Source: Kytococcus aerolatus
Lineage (GTDB): Bacteria; Actinomycetota; Actinomycetes; Actinomycetales; Dermatophilaceae
DNA: 64,000 nucleotides
NCBI RefSeq assembly: GCF_900187395.1
Contig: NZ_FYEZ01000001.1
Coordinates: forward strand, 186,001-250,000
Direction: 5' to 3'
Part shown: one piece after another, positions 7,478 through 15,976 of the stretch
Position numbering within the stretch: the stretch's first letter is position 1
Layout of the letters: each line of letters begins with the position of its first letter
The notes under the pieces: generated by a model
Database searches by the model: none
Seen by the model: the letters and a program-made list of their open reading frames with translations, nothing else
What the model was told of the DNA's origin: nothing
Position numbers and translations under genes: made by a program

Positions 7478-9067
7478 ATGCACCCCCTCGTCCTGCGCTC
7501 CGTGACCCTGTGGAACCCCGGCTCGCTGCCCGTCCCCGGGCAGACGATCGTCGTGGAGCGAGGGAGCGTGGAGTGGATCGGCCCGGACGCCGAGGCTCCC
7601 ACCACCGCCGAGCTGCACCCCTACCGTGAGGTGGAGGCCGAGGGCCGGCTCCTCACCCCGGCCTTCGTGGACAGCCACGCCCACGTCTCCACCACCGGGG
7701 AGGTCCTCGGCGGGGTGGACCTCTCGGCCACCCGCAGCCTCACCGAGGCCCTGGACCTCGTCGCCGAGGCGGCCACCGCGCGGCCCGGGCTGCCGATCTT
7801 CGCCCACGGCTGGGACGAGACGAACTGGCCGGAGAACCGTCCCTTCACCTGCGAGGAGCTGGACCGGGCCTCCGGCGACGGGGTGGTGCACGCACCGCGC
7901 GTGGACCTGCACGCCGCCTGCGTCTCCTCCTCGCTGGCCGCCGTCGCGGCCGTGACCACCAAGGACGGCTGGGACGGCCGGGGGATGGCCACCCGGGCCG
8001 CGCAGGACGCGGTCGTGGACGCCTGGGCCGCCAGCGTCGGCCCCGACGCCCGCCGCCGCAACATCGAGCTGGCGCTGCACGCCGCCGCCCGCGCCGGTAT
8101 CGGCACCGTGCACGAGATGGGCACCCCGAACCTCAGCAGCCGGGACGACGTGCGGGAGGTCGTGCAGGCCGGCGGCGACGGGGCCCCGCGCACCGTCGGC
8201 TACTGGGGCGAGGTGGTCAGCGAGCCGCACCACGCCGTGCACCTGCGGGAGGCCCTGGGCGTCACCGGTCTGGGGGGAGACATCTACCTGGACGGCAGCT
8301 TCGGGGCCCACAACGCCGGGGTGCTGGAGCCCTACACCGACCGACCGTCGACGACCGGGGACCTCTACCTCACGGTGAGCCAGGCGACCGAGCACCTCGT
8401 GGCCTGCACCGTCGCCGGGGTGCAGGGCGGTTTCCACTGCATCGGGGACGCCGCGATCGAGCTGGCCGCCGAGGCGTTGGAGAAGGCGATCGAGCGGCTG
8501 GGGGTGGAGGCGGTGCGTTCCGCCCACCACCGGCTGGAGCACGTGGAGCTCCCCTCGCGGCGGGCCGTGGAGACCTTCGCCCGGCTCGGGGTCACCTGCG
8601 CGATGCAGCCGCGCTTCGAGGCGCTCTGGGGCGGACCGGACGACCTCTACGCCCTCCGGCTGGGGGACCGCTGGCGACGGACCAACCCCTGGGCGCGCCT
8701 CGACGACCTGGGCGTGCCGGTCTCCTTCGGCTCGGACTCCCCGGTCACCCCCTGGGACCCGTGGGGCGCCCTGCGCGCCTGCGTGGAGCCACGCAACGAG
8801 GCCGGCCGGCTCCCGGCGGCGCGGGCGCTCAGCCTCCACACCGAGGCCGGCTGGACCACCGCCGGCCTCGTCGGGGGGCGCCTCCGGGTCGGGGGAGAGG
8901 CCGATCTCGCGCTCTGGGACCTGGACTGGACGACGGCCCTGACCCGGGCGAGCTCCAGCGGCGCCGACCCCGATCGTCTCCTCGACGAGCTCGTGGCCGC
9001 CACGGACCCGGGTGAGGCGCTGCTGACCGTCGTGGACGGCCACCTCGTCCACGACGCCGGGCTCTGA
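7478..9067 (+). CDS. YtcJ-like metal-dependent amidohydrolase
   Basis: 529 residues. The family's metal-binding motif appears as TPAFVDSHAHVST (residues about 62-74). Further motifs are FAHGWDETNWPE, the block CIGDAAIELAAEALE (about 322), HRLEHVELPS (about 350) and FGSDSPVTPWDPW (about 420), matching the YtcJ-like branch (amidohydrolase_3). Members hydrolyse C-N bonds, but the substrates of this branch are mostly unknown. ATG at 7478 was chosen because it aligns with the -10-like hexamer and the usual N-terminus; an upstream in-frame ATG would overlap the divergent ybaK. No signal peptide, so cytoplasmic. Confidence 0.88.
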   Translation: MHPLVLRSVTLWNPGSLPVPGQTIVVERGSVEWIGPDAEAPTTAELHPYREVEAEGRLLTPAFVDSHAHVSTTGEVLGGVDLSATRSLTEALDLVAEAATARPGLPIFAHGWDETNWPENRPFTCEELDRASGDGVVHAPRVDLHAACVSSSLAAVAAVTTKDGWDGRGMATRAAQDAVVDAWAASVGPDARRRNIELALHAAARAGIGTVHEMGTPNLSSRDDVREVVQAGGDGAPRTVGYWGEVVSEPHHAVHLREALGVTGLGGDIYLDGSFGAHNAGVLEPYTDRPSTTGDLYLTVSQATEHLVACTVAGVQGGFHCIGDAAIELAAEALEKAIERLGVEAVRSAHHRLEHVELPSRRAVETFARLGVTCAMQPRFEALWGGPDDLYALRLGDRWRRTNPWARLDDLGVPVSFGSDSPVTPWDPWGALRACVEPRNEAGRLPAARALSLHTEAGWTTAGLVGGRLRVGGEADLALWDLDWTTALTRASSSGADPDRLLDELVAATDPGEALLTVVDGHLVHDAGL

Positions 9068-9130
9068 CGGCCCCCGCCCCGGCCGCTCGGCGGAATTCCC
9101 CGGCTGTAGTTCGCACCCCGACAACCTGCC

Positions 9131-9166
9131 CCTGACCTGCGGAAACACACATCGCTGCAGGTCAGG
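9131..9166. repeat. Perfect 10-bp inverted repeat
   Basis: CCTGACCTGC (9131-9140) and GCAGGTCAGG (9157-9166) are exact reverse complements separated by 16 nt, immediately upstream of the -35 at 9173. It could be an operator for a dimeric regulator or a long-loop terminator for the amidohydrolase gene. Confidence 0.6.
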
Positions 9167-9172
9167 CCGGGT

Positions 9173-9200
9173 TTGACTGTGCCGCCCTGCGAGGTAGTTT
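9173..9200 (+). promoter_or_regulatory. Housekeeping-type promoter upstream of lnt
   Basis: TTGACT (9173-9178), 16-nt spacer, TAGTTT (9195-9200). This is the best bipartite -35/-10 match seen in the window. Its transcript would start near 9207 and carry about 270 nt before lnt, or be a separate small RNA. Confidence 0.55.
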
Positions 9201-9468
9201 CTCCACACCACCGCGAGGAACCCATCACCTGGGACCCTCCGTCACGACCCCGAAGCTGCGGCCCCAACCAGCTGCGCCTCGGGGCCGCCGACGAGTTCTC
9301 GGGCTTCCGCGGTGCTCGCGGGGACCGCGCCTAGTAGAAAACGTGGACGCATCGGCAGCCAGCCGGTTCGACCACGGCCCCAACGGCGCGGTTCCCGCCC
9401 TGCACCCCCCCGAGAGCCCGGCACACGACCCGGGGAGTGCGGGCGGCGTCGCACCCAGTGGCGTTGCC

Positions 9469-9474
9469 TATACT
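9469..9474 (+). promoter_or_regulatory. -10 of a leaderless promoter for lnt
   Basis: TATACT, 6 nt before the GTG at 9481. Confidence 0.65.
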
Positions 9475-9480
9475 CCCGGC

Positions 9481-11118
9481 GTGGCCCTCCTCCAGCGTGT
9501 TCTCGCCTCCCTCCTTGCGGGGACCGCTCTGTGGCTCTCCTTCCCCGAGGCGAACCTGTGGTGGGCGGCCCCGATCGGCGTCGCCCTGAGCCTGCTCGCC
9601 GTCCGCGGTGCCTCCCTCCGGGCCGGTGCCGGCCTCGGCCTCCTCACCGGCCTGGCCTTCTTCCTGCCCCTCCTGCGCTGGTCGGGGATCTACGTCGGCG
9701 CCGACGCCTGGCTCGCCCTCGGGGTGGTCCAGGCGCTCTACCTGGCGCCGCTGGGGGTGCTCCTCGTCGCCGTGCAGCGTGCCAGCGCGCGCCTCTCCCG
9801 AGGCGCCGAGATGGTGGTGCTGCCCGCCCTGACCGGTGGGGCTTGGGTGGCGCAGGAGTGGCTCCGGGGGAGCCAGCCGTGGGGCGGGTTCTCCTGGGCC
9901 CGGCTGGCCTTCTCGCAGGCCGACGCACCCACCCTGGCCACCGCCCGGTACCTGACCGCCGCCGGCACGAGCGCCTGGGTGGCAGCCGCCGGCACGCTCC
10001 TGGGGCTCTCCGCCCTCGCCCTGGGGCACCGGGTCCGGCTGCTCGAGGGCTCTCCGGTGCCCCGCTGGGCCGCCCCGACGGCTCTGGTGGCCGCCCTCGG
10101 CCTGCTCACCGGTCCCTTGCTGCTGCCCGCCCCGCGGCCCGACGGGCGCACCCTGGAGGTGCTGGCCGTCCAAGGAGACGCCCCGGTGAGCGGGTTCCGC
10201 TTCGACGGCGACGCCCGGGAGGTGCTGACCAACCACACCGAGCTCGTCGCGCAGGCCGCCCAGGAGGTCCGGGCCGGCCGCCGTCCCGCCCCGGACGTGG
10301 TCTTCCTGCCCGAGAACGCCGCCGATCTGGACCCCACCCGCGATGCCGAGGCCTCCCAGCTCCTCGCCCGGGCCAGCTGGGAGGTGGACAGCCCGCTCCT
10401 GGTCGGCGCCATCCTCCGCGAGCCCTCGCCGATGCTCAGCAACGCCGTCCTGCAGTACCAGCCGGGGGAGGGGATCACCGCCCGCTACGACAAGCAGCAC
10501 CCCGTGCCCTTCGGCGAGTGGATCCCGGAGCGCGACCTGATCCGCCGCCTCACGCCGAAGGTCGACCTCGTCCCCCGCGACTTCGCCGCCGGCTCCGCGC
10601 CCGGGCGCATGGACGTCGGGACCCGGCAGGGCGTCGTGCCGGTGGGGATCGGCATCTGCTTCGAGGTGGCCTACGACGACCTCATGCGCGGCCCGGTGGC
10701 CGACGGCGCCGAGATCCTCTTCATCCCCACGAACAACGCCTCCTTCGGCCACACCGACCAGTCCGCCCAGCAGCTGGCCATCTCCCGGGTCCGGGCGATG
10801 GAGCACGGCCGCTCGGTGGTGCACGTCTCCACGGTGGGCACCAGCGCCCTCGTCGCCCCCGACGGCTCGGTCGTGGACCTGCCGGAGGTCCCCGGGGGCG
10901 TGACCGGCCTGTTCGAGCCGGCCCTGCTGCAGGCCGAGCTGCCCCTCTCGCAGCGCATCACCCCTGCCACCCGCCTGGGGAACTGGCCCACCTGGGTGCT
11001 CACCGCACTGGCTCTGGCCGGTGGGGCGGCCGGGCTGCTGCGCCCGCGTCAGCCCGTGGGCGCACCCGTCGAGGGCACCCGGCATGATGGGGTGTCCACC
11101 AACCGGCGGCCCGTCTGA
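9481..11118 (+). CDS. lnt: Apolipoprotein N-acyltransferase
   Basis: 545 residues. Six to eight N-terminal membrane helices (residues 1-215) lead into a nitrilase-type carbon-nitrogen hydrolase domain. The catalytic triad is visible as Glu in VFLPENAAD, Lys in ARYDKQHPVPFGEW and Cys in GIGICFEVAYDD. A final membrane helix lies near the C-terminus (NWPTWVLTALALAGGAAGLL). The enzyme N-acylates lipoproteins at the outer face of the membrane; at least three lipoproteins are encoded in this window. GTG 9481 is preferred because of the leaderless -10. Lnt is separate from Ppm1 here, whereas M. tuberculosis fuses them. Confidence 0.93.
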   Translation: MALLQRVLASLLAGTALWLSFPEANLWWAAPIGVALSLLAVRGASLRAGAGLGLLTGLAFFLPLLRWSGIYVGADAWLALGVVQALYLAPLGVLLVAVQRASARLSRGAEMVVLPALTGGAWVAQEWLRGSQPWGGFSWARLAFSQADAPTLATARYLTAAGTSAWVAAAGTLLGLSALALGHRVRLLEGSPVPRWAAPTALVAALGLLTGPLLLPAPRPDGRTLEVLAVQGDAPVSGFRFDGDAREVLTNHTELVAQAAQEVRAGRRPAPDVVFLPENAADLDPTRDAEASQLLARASWEVDSPLLVGAILREPSPMLSNAVLQYQPGEGITARYDKQHPVPFGEWIPERDLIRRLTPKVDLVPRDFAAGSAPGRMDVGTRQGVVPVGIGICFEVAYDDLMRGPVADGAEILFIPTNNASFGHTDQSAQQLAISRVRAMEHGRSVVHVSTVGTSALVAPDGSVVDLPEVPGGVTGLFEPALLQAELPLSQRITPATRLGNWPTWVLTALALAGGAAGLLRPRQPVGAPVEGTRHDGVSTNRRPV

Positions 11119-11159
11119 CGAGCCGCCCTCCCTGCCGTCAACCCCCTCCGGAGCACCTC

Positions 11160-11927
11160 GTGACCCAGCACACCGCGCCGCTGCAGCGCGTCGCCGTCCT
11201 TATCCCGACCTACAACGAGGCCGAGAACATCGAGTGGATCGTGGGCCGGGTGCGGGCAGCCACCCCGCAGGTGGACGTCGTGGTGCTGGACGACAACTCC
11301 CCGGACGGCACGGGGGAGATCGCGGACCGCCTGGCCGCCGCCGACCCGCAGGTGCACGTGCTGCACCGGAAGGGGAAGGAGGGTCTGGGCCGGGCCTACC
11401 TGGCCGGCTTCGCGTGGGCGCTGGAGAACGGCTACGACGCCGCGGTGGAGATGGACGCCGACGGTTCCCACCAGCCCGAGCAGCTGCCCCGCCTGCTGGC
11501 CGCCGCCGACGCCGGGGCCGACTTGGTGCTCGGCTCCCGCTGGATCCCCGGTGGCAGCGTCGTGAACTGGCCGGTGGACCGCCAGCTCATCTCCCGGTTG
11601 GGCAACCTCTACATCAAGATCGCCCTGGGGATGCCGCTCAACGACGCCACCGGTGGGTACCGCGTGTACCGCGCCGAGGCGCTGCGCTCGATGGACCTCA
11701 CGACCGTGGACTCCGTGGGCTACTGCTTCCAGGTCGACATGGCCTGGCGGGCGGTCCGTGGGGGGCTGCGGGTCGTGGAGGTGCCGATCGAGTTCATCGA
11801 GCGGGAGCGGGGCAACTCCAAGATGAACGGTGACATCGTGCGTGAGTCCCTGGTCCGGGTGTCGCGCTGGGCGGTGGAGCACCGGCTGGGCCAGGTGCGC
11901 CGCGCCCTGCCCGGAGGGTCCGCGTGA
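11160..11927 (+). CDS. ppm1: Polyprenol monophosphomannose synthase (GT2 family)
   Basis: 255 residues of DPM1-like GT2 glycosyltransferase without membrane helices. Motifs: LIPTYNEAENIEWIV (residues 14-28), VVLDDNSPDGTGEIA (about 40-54), the DAD metal site in AVEMDADGSHQPEQ (about 97-110), and LGSRWIPGG. It transfers mannose from GDP-mannose to a polyprenyl phosphate, giving the lipid donor for periplasmic mannosylation. It follows lnt by 41 bp and overlaps fxsA by four bases (GTGA), so one operon is likely. In mycobacteria the Lnt-like and Ppm domains cooperate; adjacency here suggests the same. Confidence 0.93.
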   Translation: MTQHTAPLQRVAVLIPTYNEAENIEWIVGRVRAATPQVDVVVLDDNSPDGTGEIADRLAAADPQVHVLHRKGKEGLGRAYLAGFAWALENGYDAAVEMDADGSHQPEQLPRLLAAADAGADLVLGSRWIPGGSVVNWPVDRQLISRLGNLYIKIALGMPLNDATGGYRVYRAEALRSMDLTTVDSVGYCFQVDMAWRAVRGGLRVVEVPIEFIERERGNSKMNGDIVRESLVRVSRWAVEHRLGQVRRALPGGSA

Positions 11928-12538
11928 GCCCCGTCCGCAGCCGCCGGAAGCGGCGTTCCCCCTGGATCATCGGATTGAGCGCGGCACTGCTCATCATGCC
12001 GATGCTGGAGGTCGCCGCGATCCTGTTCGTCGGCCGCCAGGTCGGCGCGTGGTGGACGATCGGTCTGCTCATCTTCTGGTCCTCCCTGGGGGCCTGGATC
12101 GTCAGCCGGGAAGGTGCACGCACGTGGCGGGCGCTCAAGGGCTCCCTGAGCACGGGCCACGAGCTCTCCCGCCAGCTGACCGACGCCGCCCTGGTCCTGG
12201 TGGGGGGCACCCTGCTGCTGGCACCGGGCTTCATCACCGACGCCATGGGTCTCTTCCTGGTGGTGCCGCTGACCCGGCCGATCACCCGCCGGGCCCTGCA
12301 GCGCGTGGTGGAGAAGAAGCTGCTCGGTGGCGTGATCGGGGGCGGGCTCGTCGGGGAGACCAGTGGGTTCGACGACCCGACGGGCTTCGGCTCCTTCGCC
12401 GACGTCGGGGACCCGTGGGGGACGCCGGGCGGCACCCGAGGGAGGGGCCCGGCCGGGTCCGCTCCGGGAGGCGCCGGCCCGGTGATCAGCGGTGAGGTGG
12501 TCGACGACGAGGACCGTGGCGGCGACCACACCGTGTGA
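11924..12538 (+). CDS. fxsA: FxsA family membrane protein
   Basis: 204 residues. Four hydrophobic stretches lie within the first 130 residues, including the family segment LLIMPMLEVAAILFVGRQVGAWWTIGLLI and the conserved ALVLVGGTLLLAPGFITDAMGL loop. The tail (residues about 140-204) is Gly/Pro/Asp-rich and probably disordered. FxsA overexpression suppresses F exclusion of phage T7 in E. coli; its normal role is unknown. The GTG start overlaps the ppm1 stop (GTGA), indicating translational coupling. The same neighbours surround fxsA in M. tuberculosis. Confidence 0.88.
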   Translation: MSPVRSRRKRRSPWIIGLSAALLIMPMLEVAAILFVGRQVGAWWTIGLLIFWSSLGAWIVSREGARTWRALKGSLSTGHELSRQLTDAALVLVGGTLLLAPGFITDAMGLFLVVPLTRPITRRALQRVVEKKLLGGVIGGGLVGETSGFDDPTGFGSFADVGDPWGTPGGTRGRGPAGSAPGGAGPVISGEVVDDEDRGGDHTV

Positions 12539-12619
12539 ACTGGCGGTGAACAGGCAACCTCTGCCACACTGAAGGGTCGCCGGTTCCCAGGGCGCTGACT
12601 GCGCCGACCAGGGACCGCA

Positions 12620-12645
12620 GGAATGTCATCCGTTCACGTGACGTT
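12620..12645 (+). promoter_or_regulatory. SigR (oxidative-stress sigma) type promoter for rbpA
   Basis: GGAAT (12620-12624), 18 nt, GTT (12643-12645): a match to the Streptomyces SigR consensus GGAAT-N18-GTT, about 100 nt upstream of rbpA. rbpA is a known SigR target in Streptomyces. Confidence 0.6.
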
Positions 12646-12749
12646 CACCCGGCATGCGGTCCGCACCGCCTGCCTCGTCCCGCGCCCCGCTGCGTGGGAG
12701 CACCACGGGCGACCCGATCCGGTCGCCTCGCAGACCACAGGAGTGAGAA

Positions 12750-13109
12750 ATGGCCGAGCGTTCCCTGCGCGGAACCAACCTCTCGGCGCTCTCGATGGAG
12801 AGCGACGAGAACGTCACCTTCAGCGAGCGCCAGATCGTCCGCTACAACTGCCCCCAGGGCCACGTCACCGAGCTGCCCTTCTCGGTGGAGGCCGAGCTGC
12901 CCGCTCTCTGGGAGTGCCGTTGCGGCGCCGAGGCCAAGCTGGAGAACGGCCCCGAGCCGGAGGCCAAGAAGACCAAGCCGGTCCGCACCCACTGGGACAT
13001 GCTGCTGGAGCGTCGTTCCATCCCGGAGCTCGAGGAGCTGCTGGAGGAGCGTCTGCAGTATCTCCGCGACCGCCGGGGGACCGCGACGAAGAAGAAGCGC
13101 GCCAGCTGA
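12750..13109 (+). CDS. rbpA: RNA polymerase-binding protein RbpA
   Basis: 119 residues. The N-terminus MAERSLRGTNLSALSMESDE and the core VRYNCPQGHVTELPFSVEAE with two cysteine pairs (CPQGH and ECRCG, zinc-site type) are characteristic. The C-terminal sigma-interaction domain follows the basic linker (KTKPVRTHWDMLLERRSIPELEELL). RbpA stabilises the RNA polymerase open complex with the housekeeping sigma factor and is essential in many actinobacteria. The start lies behind a ribosome site (CAGGAGTGAGAA). The 211-bp upstream gap contains a SigR-like promoter, and a strong hairpin follows the gene. Confidence 0.96.
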   Translation: MAERSLRGTNLSALSMESDENVTFSERQIVRYNCPQGHVTELPFSVEAELPALWECRCGAEAKLENGPEPEAKKTKPVRTHWDMLLERRSIPELEELLEERLQYLRDRRGTATKKKRAS

Positions 13110-13149
13110 GCCACCGGGCGAGCCTCCTCGGCCCGCCTGCCACGTGACG

Positions 13150-13181
13150 GAGCGCCGACACCCCTGAGGGTGCCGGCGCTC
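13150..13181. terminator. Hairpin terminator between rbpA and the AI-2E permease gene
   Basis: A 14-bp stem with one mismatch (GAGCGCCGACACCC / GGGTGCCGGCGCTC) and a CTGA tetraloop, located between convergent genes, so it can serve both. Confidence 0.8.
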
Positions 13182-13206
13182 GGTCGTGCTCGGGGCCCTT
13201 CCGGGT

Positions 13207-14556
13207 TCACGCCCGGGTGGCACCCTCCGCCCCGGCCCCGTCACGGCCCGGGGCGACGTCGTCGGACTCGGCTGCCGGGTCGAGCCCGCTCGTGCCGGGG
13301 CGTTCCTCGACCAGGTGGACGGCCTCCTCGGGTTCCAGGTGTCGCCCCTCCACCTGCGGGGAGAGGGGATCATCCTGCGAGCGGGCGTCGATCTGCTCGT
13401 TGAGATAGCGCAGCACCACGACGATGCTGGCCGCCACCGGGACGGCGAGGAAGGCCCCGGCCACCCCGAACAGGGAGCTGCCGACCGCCACCGAGAGCAG
13501 CACGAGCCCCTCGTGCAGCTCCATGGCCTTGCCCTGGACGATCGGCTGGAGGATGTTCCCCTCCACGTTCTGCACCAGGAGGACGACGGCCAGCACGATG
13601 AGGGCCTTGGTGAAGCCCACGGTGACCAACGCCACGAGGACCGAGAGGGCGCCGACGACCACGGCACCGACGATCGGGACGAACCCGGCGAGGAAGGTGA
13701 GGACGGCCAGGGAGGCCCACATCGGCACCCCGACCGCCAGCAGCCCGATGCCGATGAGCACCGCGTCCACGAAGGAGATCACCGCCTGCCCGCGCACGTA
13801 GCCGCCGAGGGTCCGCCAGAGGCGCTGCCCCAGGACGGTGACGTGGGGCGCGGTGTTGCGGCCGGTGAGGCGGCTCAGCCAGGGCAGGAAGCGGTGCCCG
13901 TCGCGGACGAAGAAGAAGGTGAGCACCAGCGTCAGCAGCCCGGTGACGAAGGCGGAGGCCACCGCGGAGACCCCGGTGAAGACGCCGCCGGCGATCTGCC
14001 CGGAGGCCTCCTGGATCTTCGTGTTGAGCTCCTTGACGGCCTTGTCGACCTGCGCGTCCTGGACGTTGAGCGGCGGACCGCTGGCCCAGTCCTGCACCTG
14101 ACGGATGCCGTCGGTGGCGTTCTGCGCGAGATCGGCCACCTGGTCGACCAGGGAGGGGACGATCGATCCCAGCACGCCCAGCAGCACGAGGAATCCGCCG
14201 AGGACGGCCAGCGCCGCGGCCAGGCCGTCGCCCATCCACTGGCGGAGCCAGCGCGCGACCGGTCCCAGCACGGTCGTGAGGATGAGCGCCAGCAGCAGCG
14301 GCAGCACACCCACCCAGAACTTGCCGACCAGCCAGAGCACGGCGGCCAGGGCGCCGACGATGAGCAGCAGCCGGAGCGACCAGCTGGCCAGCCACTTCAG
14401 GCCGGCGCCGAGGACCTCGCCCCGGTCACGGGTGGTGTCGCAGTCGTCCCCAGGGAGGACCGCCGGGTGCTCCTGCGAGGCGGTCAGGTCCTGGTCACCG
14501 CCGGAGACGAATCCTCCGATGGCACGTTGCACGGTCTTGAGCGGATTCACCCGCAC
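13207..14556 (-). CDS. AI-2E family (TqsA/PerM-like) membrane permease
   Basis: 449 residues with about eight membrane helices in the family pattern: two N-terminal pairs, a periplasmic amphipathic segment (residues about 130-195), then GLLTLVLTFFFVRDGHRFLPWL and the conserved VPIVGAVVVGALSVLVAL block. The C-terminus is acidic and disordered. Family members include TqsA, an autoinducer-2 exporter, and a Na+/H+ antiporter, so the substrate is unknown. Start is uncertain: GTG 14556 or GTG 14550, neither with a convincing ribosome site or -10. Divergent from the CapA-like gene. Confidence 0.85.
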   Translation of the reverse strand: MRVNPLKTVQRAIGGFVSGGDQDLTASQEHPAVLPGDDCDTTRDRGEVLGAGLKWLASWSLRLLLIVGALAAVLWLVGKFWVGVLPLLLALILTTVLGPVARWLRQWMGDGLAAALAVLGGFLVLLGVLGSIVPSLVDQVADLAQNATDGIRQVQDWASGPPLNVQDAQVDKAVKELNTKIQEASGQIAGGVFTGVSAVASAFVTGLLTLVLTFFFVRDGHRFLPWLSRLTGRNTAPHVTVLGQRLWRTLGGYVRGQAVISFVDAVLIGIGLLAVGVPMWASLAVLTFLAGFVPIVGAVVVGALSVLVALVTVGFTKALIVLAVVLLVQNVEGNILQPIVQGKAMELHEGLVLLSVAVGSSLFGVAGAFLAVPVAASIVVVLRYLNEQIDARSQDDPLSPQVEGRHLEPEEAVHLVEERPGTSGLDPAAESDDVAPGRDGAGAEGATRA

Positions 14557-14591
14557 ATGGTCCCACGGCGTCCTCGGCGCTGCAGCCGGGA

Positions 14592-14597
14592 TAGCCT
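14592..14597 (+). promoter_or_regulatory. -10 of a leaderless promoter for the CapA-like gene
   Basis: TAGCCT, 6 nt before the ATG at 14604. Confidence 0.6.
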
Positions 14598-14603
14598 GCG
14601 CTC

Positions 14604-15932
14604 ATGGGGAATCTCCGGGGAGGAACGACGATCCGCCGTGGCACGCACGCCGTGGCCGCAGCCGCACTGGGGGCGCTGGGCCTCGTCGCCTGCGCCGACA
14701 CGGGTGGGGGCGAGGCGGCCGGAGGCGATGGCGCCCCGAGCAGCACCGGCTCGGGCGCGGTCGGCTCGGGCCCGACCGACGACGGCTCACCCACCGACCC
14801 GACCGGCACGGATCGATCGTCCGACCCGCAGGCCACCGGGTCACCCTCTGCTTCCTCCGCCAGGTCCGCGTCCACCGGCACCCGGAGCAGCGAGTCGCCC
14901 ACGAGCTCGTCTCCCGGTTCCTCCTCGACGGCGCCGACTCCCGCTGACCCCAGCCAGCCCGTGATGCCCGCCGACCGGCCCGACGATCCCGACGCGGGCC
15001 CGGTGACCCTGTCCGTCGTCGGCGATCTCAAGCTGGCCCATCGGGCCGCCGAGGACCTCCGGGCGGGGGACCCGCAGGCTCCCTTCCGCCGGGTGGCGGA
15101 CGAGCTCTTCGCGGCCGACCTCACGCTGGGCAACCTGGAGACCGCGCTCGGGGAGGGCGGGACGCCGGAGCCCAAGCGCTACACCTTCATGGCCCCGCCG
15201 GCCTTCGCCGCGGAGCTGCAGGAGGCCGGCTTCGACCACATGGCCCTGGCGAACAACCACGTCTACGACTTCGGGGCCGCGGGCATCCGCTCGACCCTCG
15301 AGGCGTTGGAGGAGGCCGGGCTGCCCTTCTCCGGGGCCGGCGAGGATCTCGCCAGCGCCCGGGAGCCCGCCGTCCTCGAGGCCAACGGCCGACGCATCGC
15401 GGTCATCAACACCCTCGACGTGGCCGCCGACAACGCGAAGATCCCGTACGACAACAGCCAGTGGGCCGCCACCGACGACCGCCCCGGCGTTTTCTGGGCG
15501 GTCCCGGAGCAGGTGGCGGCGGAGGTCGAGCGCGCCCGGGCCGAGGCCGACGACGTGGTGGTCCTCCTGCACGCCGGGGTGGAGAACACGCGGCCGGCGG
15601 GGAAGGTGCAGCAGCGGGTGGCCGAAGCGGCCCTCGACGCGGGGGCCACCGCGGTGATCGGCCACCACGCCCACGTCCTCCAGGGGCATCGCGAGCACCC
15701 CGACACCGGACAGCTCACGGCCTGGGGGCTGGGCAACTTCGTCTTCGACGGCTATCCCGCCGGGGCGGAGCAGAACGACTCGGCGATCCTCCACCTGACG
15801 ATCGACGACCAGGGGGTCACCGAGCACTCGTGGACCCCGGTCGTGCTCGACGGGGGCTACCCGCAGGCACTGGCGGAGGACTCCGCCGAGGGGCGCCGGG
15901 TGCTGCAGCTCATCGAGTCCCTCGCGGAGTGA
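14604..15932 (+). CDS. CapA-family lipoprotein (poly-gamma-glutamate synthesis type, metallophosphatase fold)
   Basis: 442 residues. A lipoprotein signal ends at LGLVAC-A (Cys at residue 31), followed by about 95 residues of Ser/Thr/Pro/Gly-rich linker. The CapA domain starts near residue 132: TLSVVGDLKLAHRA, LTLGNLETALGE, ALANNHVYDFG, and late metal-site motif GATAVIGHHAHVLQGHREH. CapA is needed for poly-gamma-glutamate capsule transport or hydrolysis in Bacillus, but most actinobacterial members are uncharacterised and no capBC is nearby. The ATG is leaderless. It would be anchored to the outer face of the membrane. Confidence 0.88.
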   Translation: MGNLRGGTTIRRGTHAVAAAALGALGLVACADTGGGEAAGGDGAPSSTGSGAVGSGPTDDGSPTDPTGTDRSSDPQATGSPSASSARSASTGTRSSESPTSSSPGSSSTAPTPADPSQPVMPADRPDDPDAGPVTLSVVGDLKLAHRAAEDLRAGDPQAPFRRVADELFAADLTLGNLETALGEGGTPEPKRYTFMAPPAFAAELQEAGFDHMALANNHVYDFGAAGIRSTLEALEEAGLPFSGAGEDLASAREPAVLEANGRRIAVINTLDVAADNAKIPYDNSQWAATDDRPGVFWAVPEQVAAEVERARAEADDVVVLLHAGVENTRPAGKVQQRVAEAALDAGATAVIGHHAHVLQGHREHPDTGQLTAWGLGNFVFDGYPAGAEQNDSAILHLTIDDQGVTEHSWTPVVLDGGYPQALAEDSAEGRRVLQLIESLAE

Positions 15933-15938
15933 GCCCCC

Positions 15939-15976
15939 CCGGGCTCCCGGCCCGTCGGGTCAGGCCGGGAGCCCGG
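15939..15976. terminator. Bidirectional hairpin terminator
   Basis: A perfect 13-bp stem, CCGGGCTCCCGGC (15939-15951) and GCCGGGAGCCCGG (15964-15976). The 12-nt loop contains the first bases of the minus-strand gene's stop codon. It lies between convergent genes. Confidence 0.75.

Larger units (their letters stand above)
9068..9480. other. 413-bp intergenic region with inverted repeat and promoter
   Basis: No gene was identified between the amidohydrolase and lnt. The region holds a perfect 10-bp inverted repeat (9131-9166), a housekeeping-type promoter (9173-9200), a GC-rich potentially structured stretch (about 9245-9285) and the lnt leaderless promoter. An in-frame GTG at 9343 could extend Lnt by 46 residues, but that extension has no recognisable content. 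Confidence 0.5.

Noticed and set aside
9343-9480. N-terminal extension of Lnt from GTG 9343
   Set aside because: The 46 extra residues have no hydrophobic or domain content, and the GTG at 9481 has a perfectly spaced leaderless -10.
14604-15932. A poly-gamma-glutamate capsule system together with the poly-lysine-like enzyme
   Set aside because: CapA alone does not make poly-gamma-glutamate, and CapB and CapC are absent; the gene is 40 kb from the NRPS-like gene.
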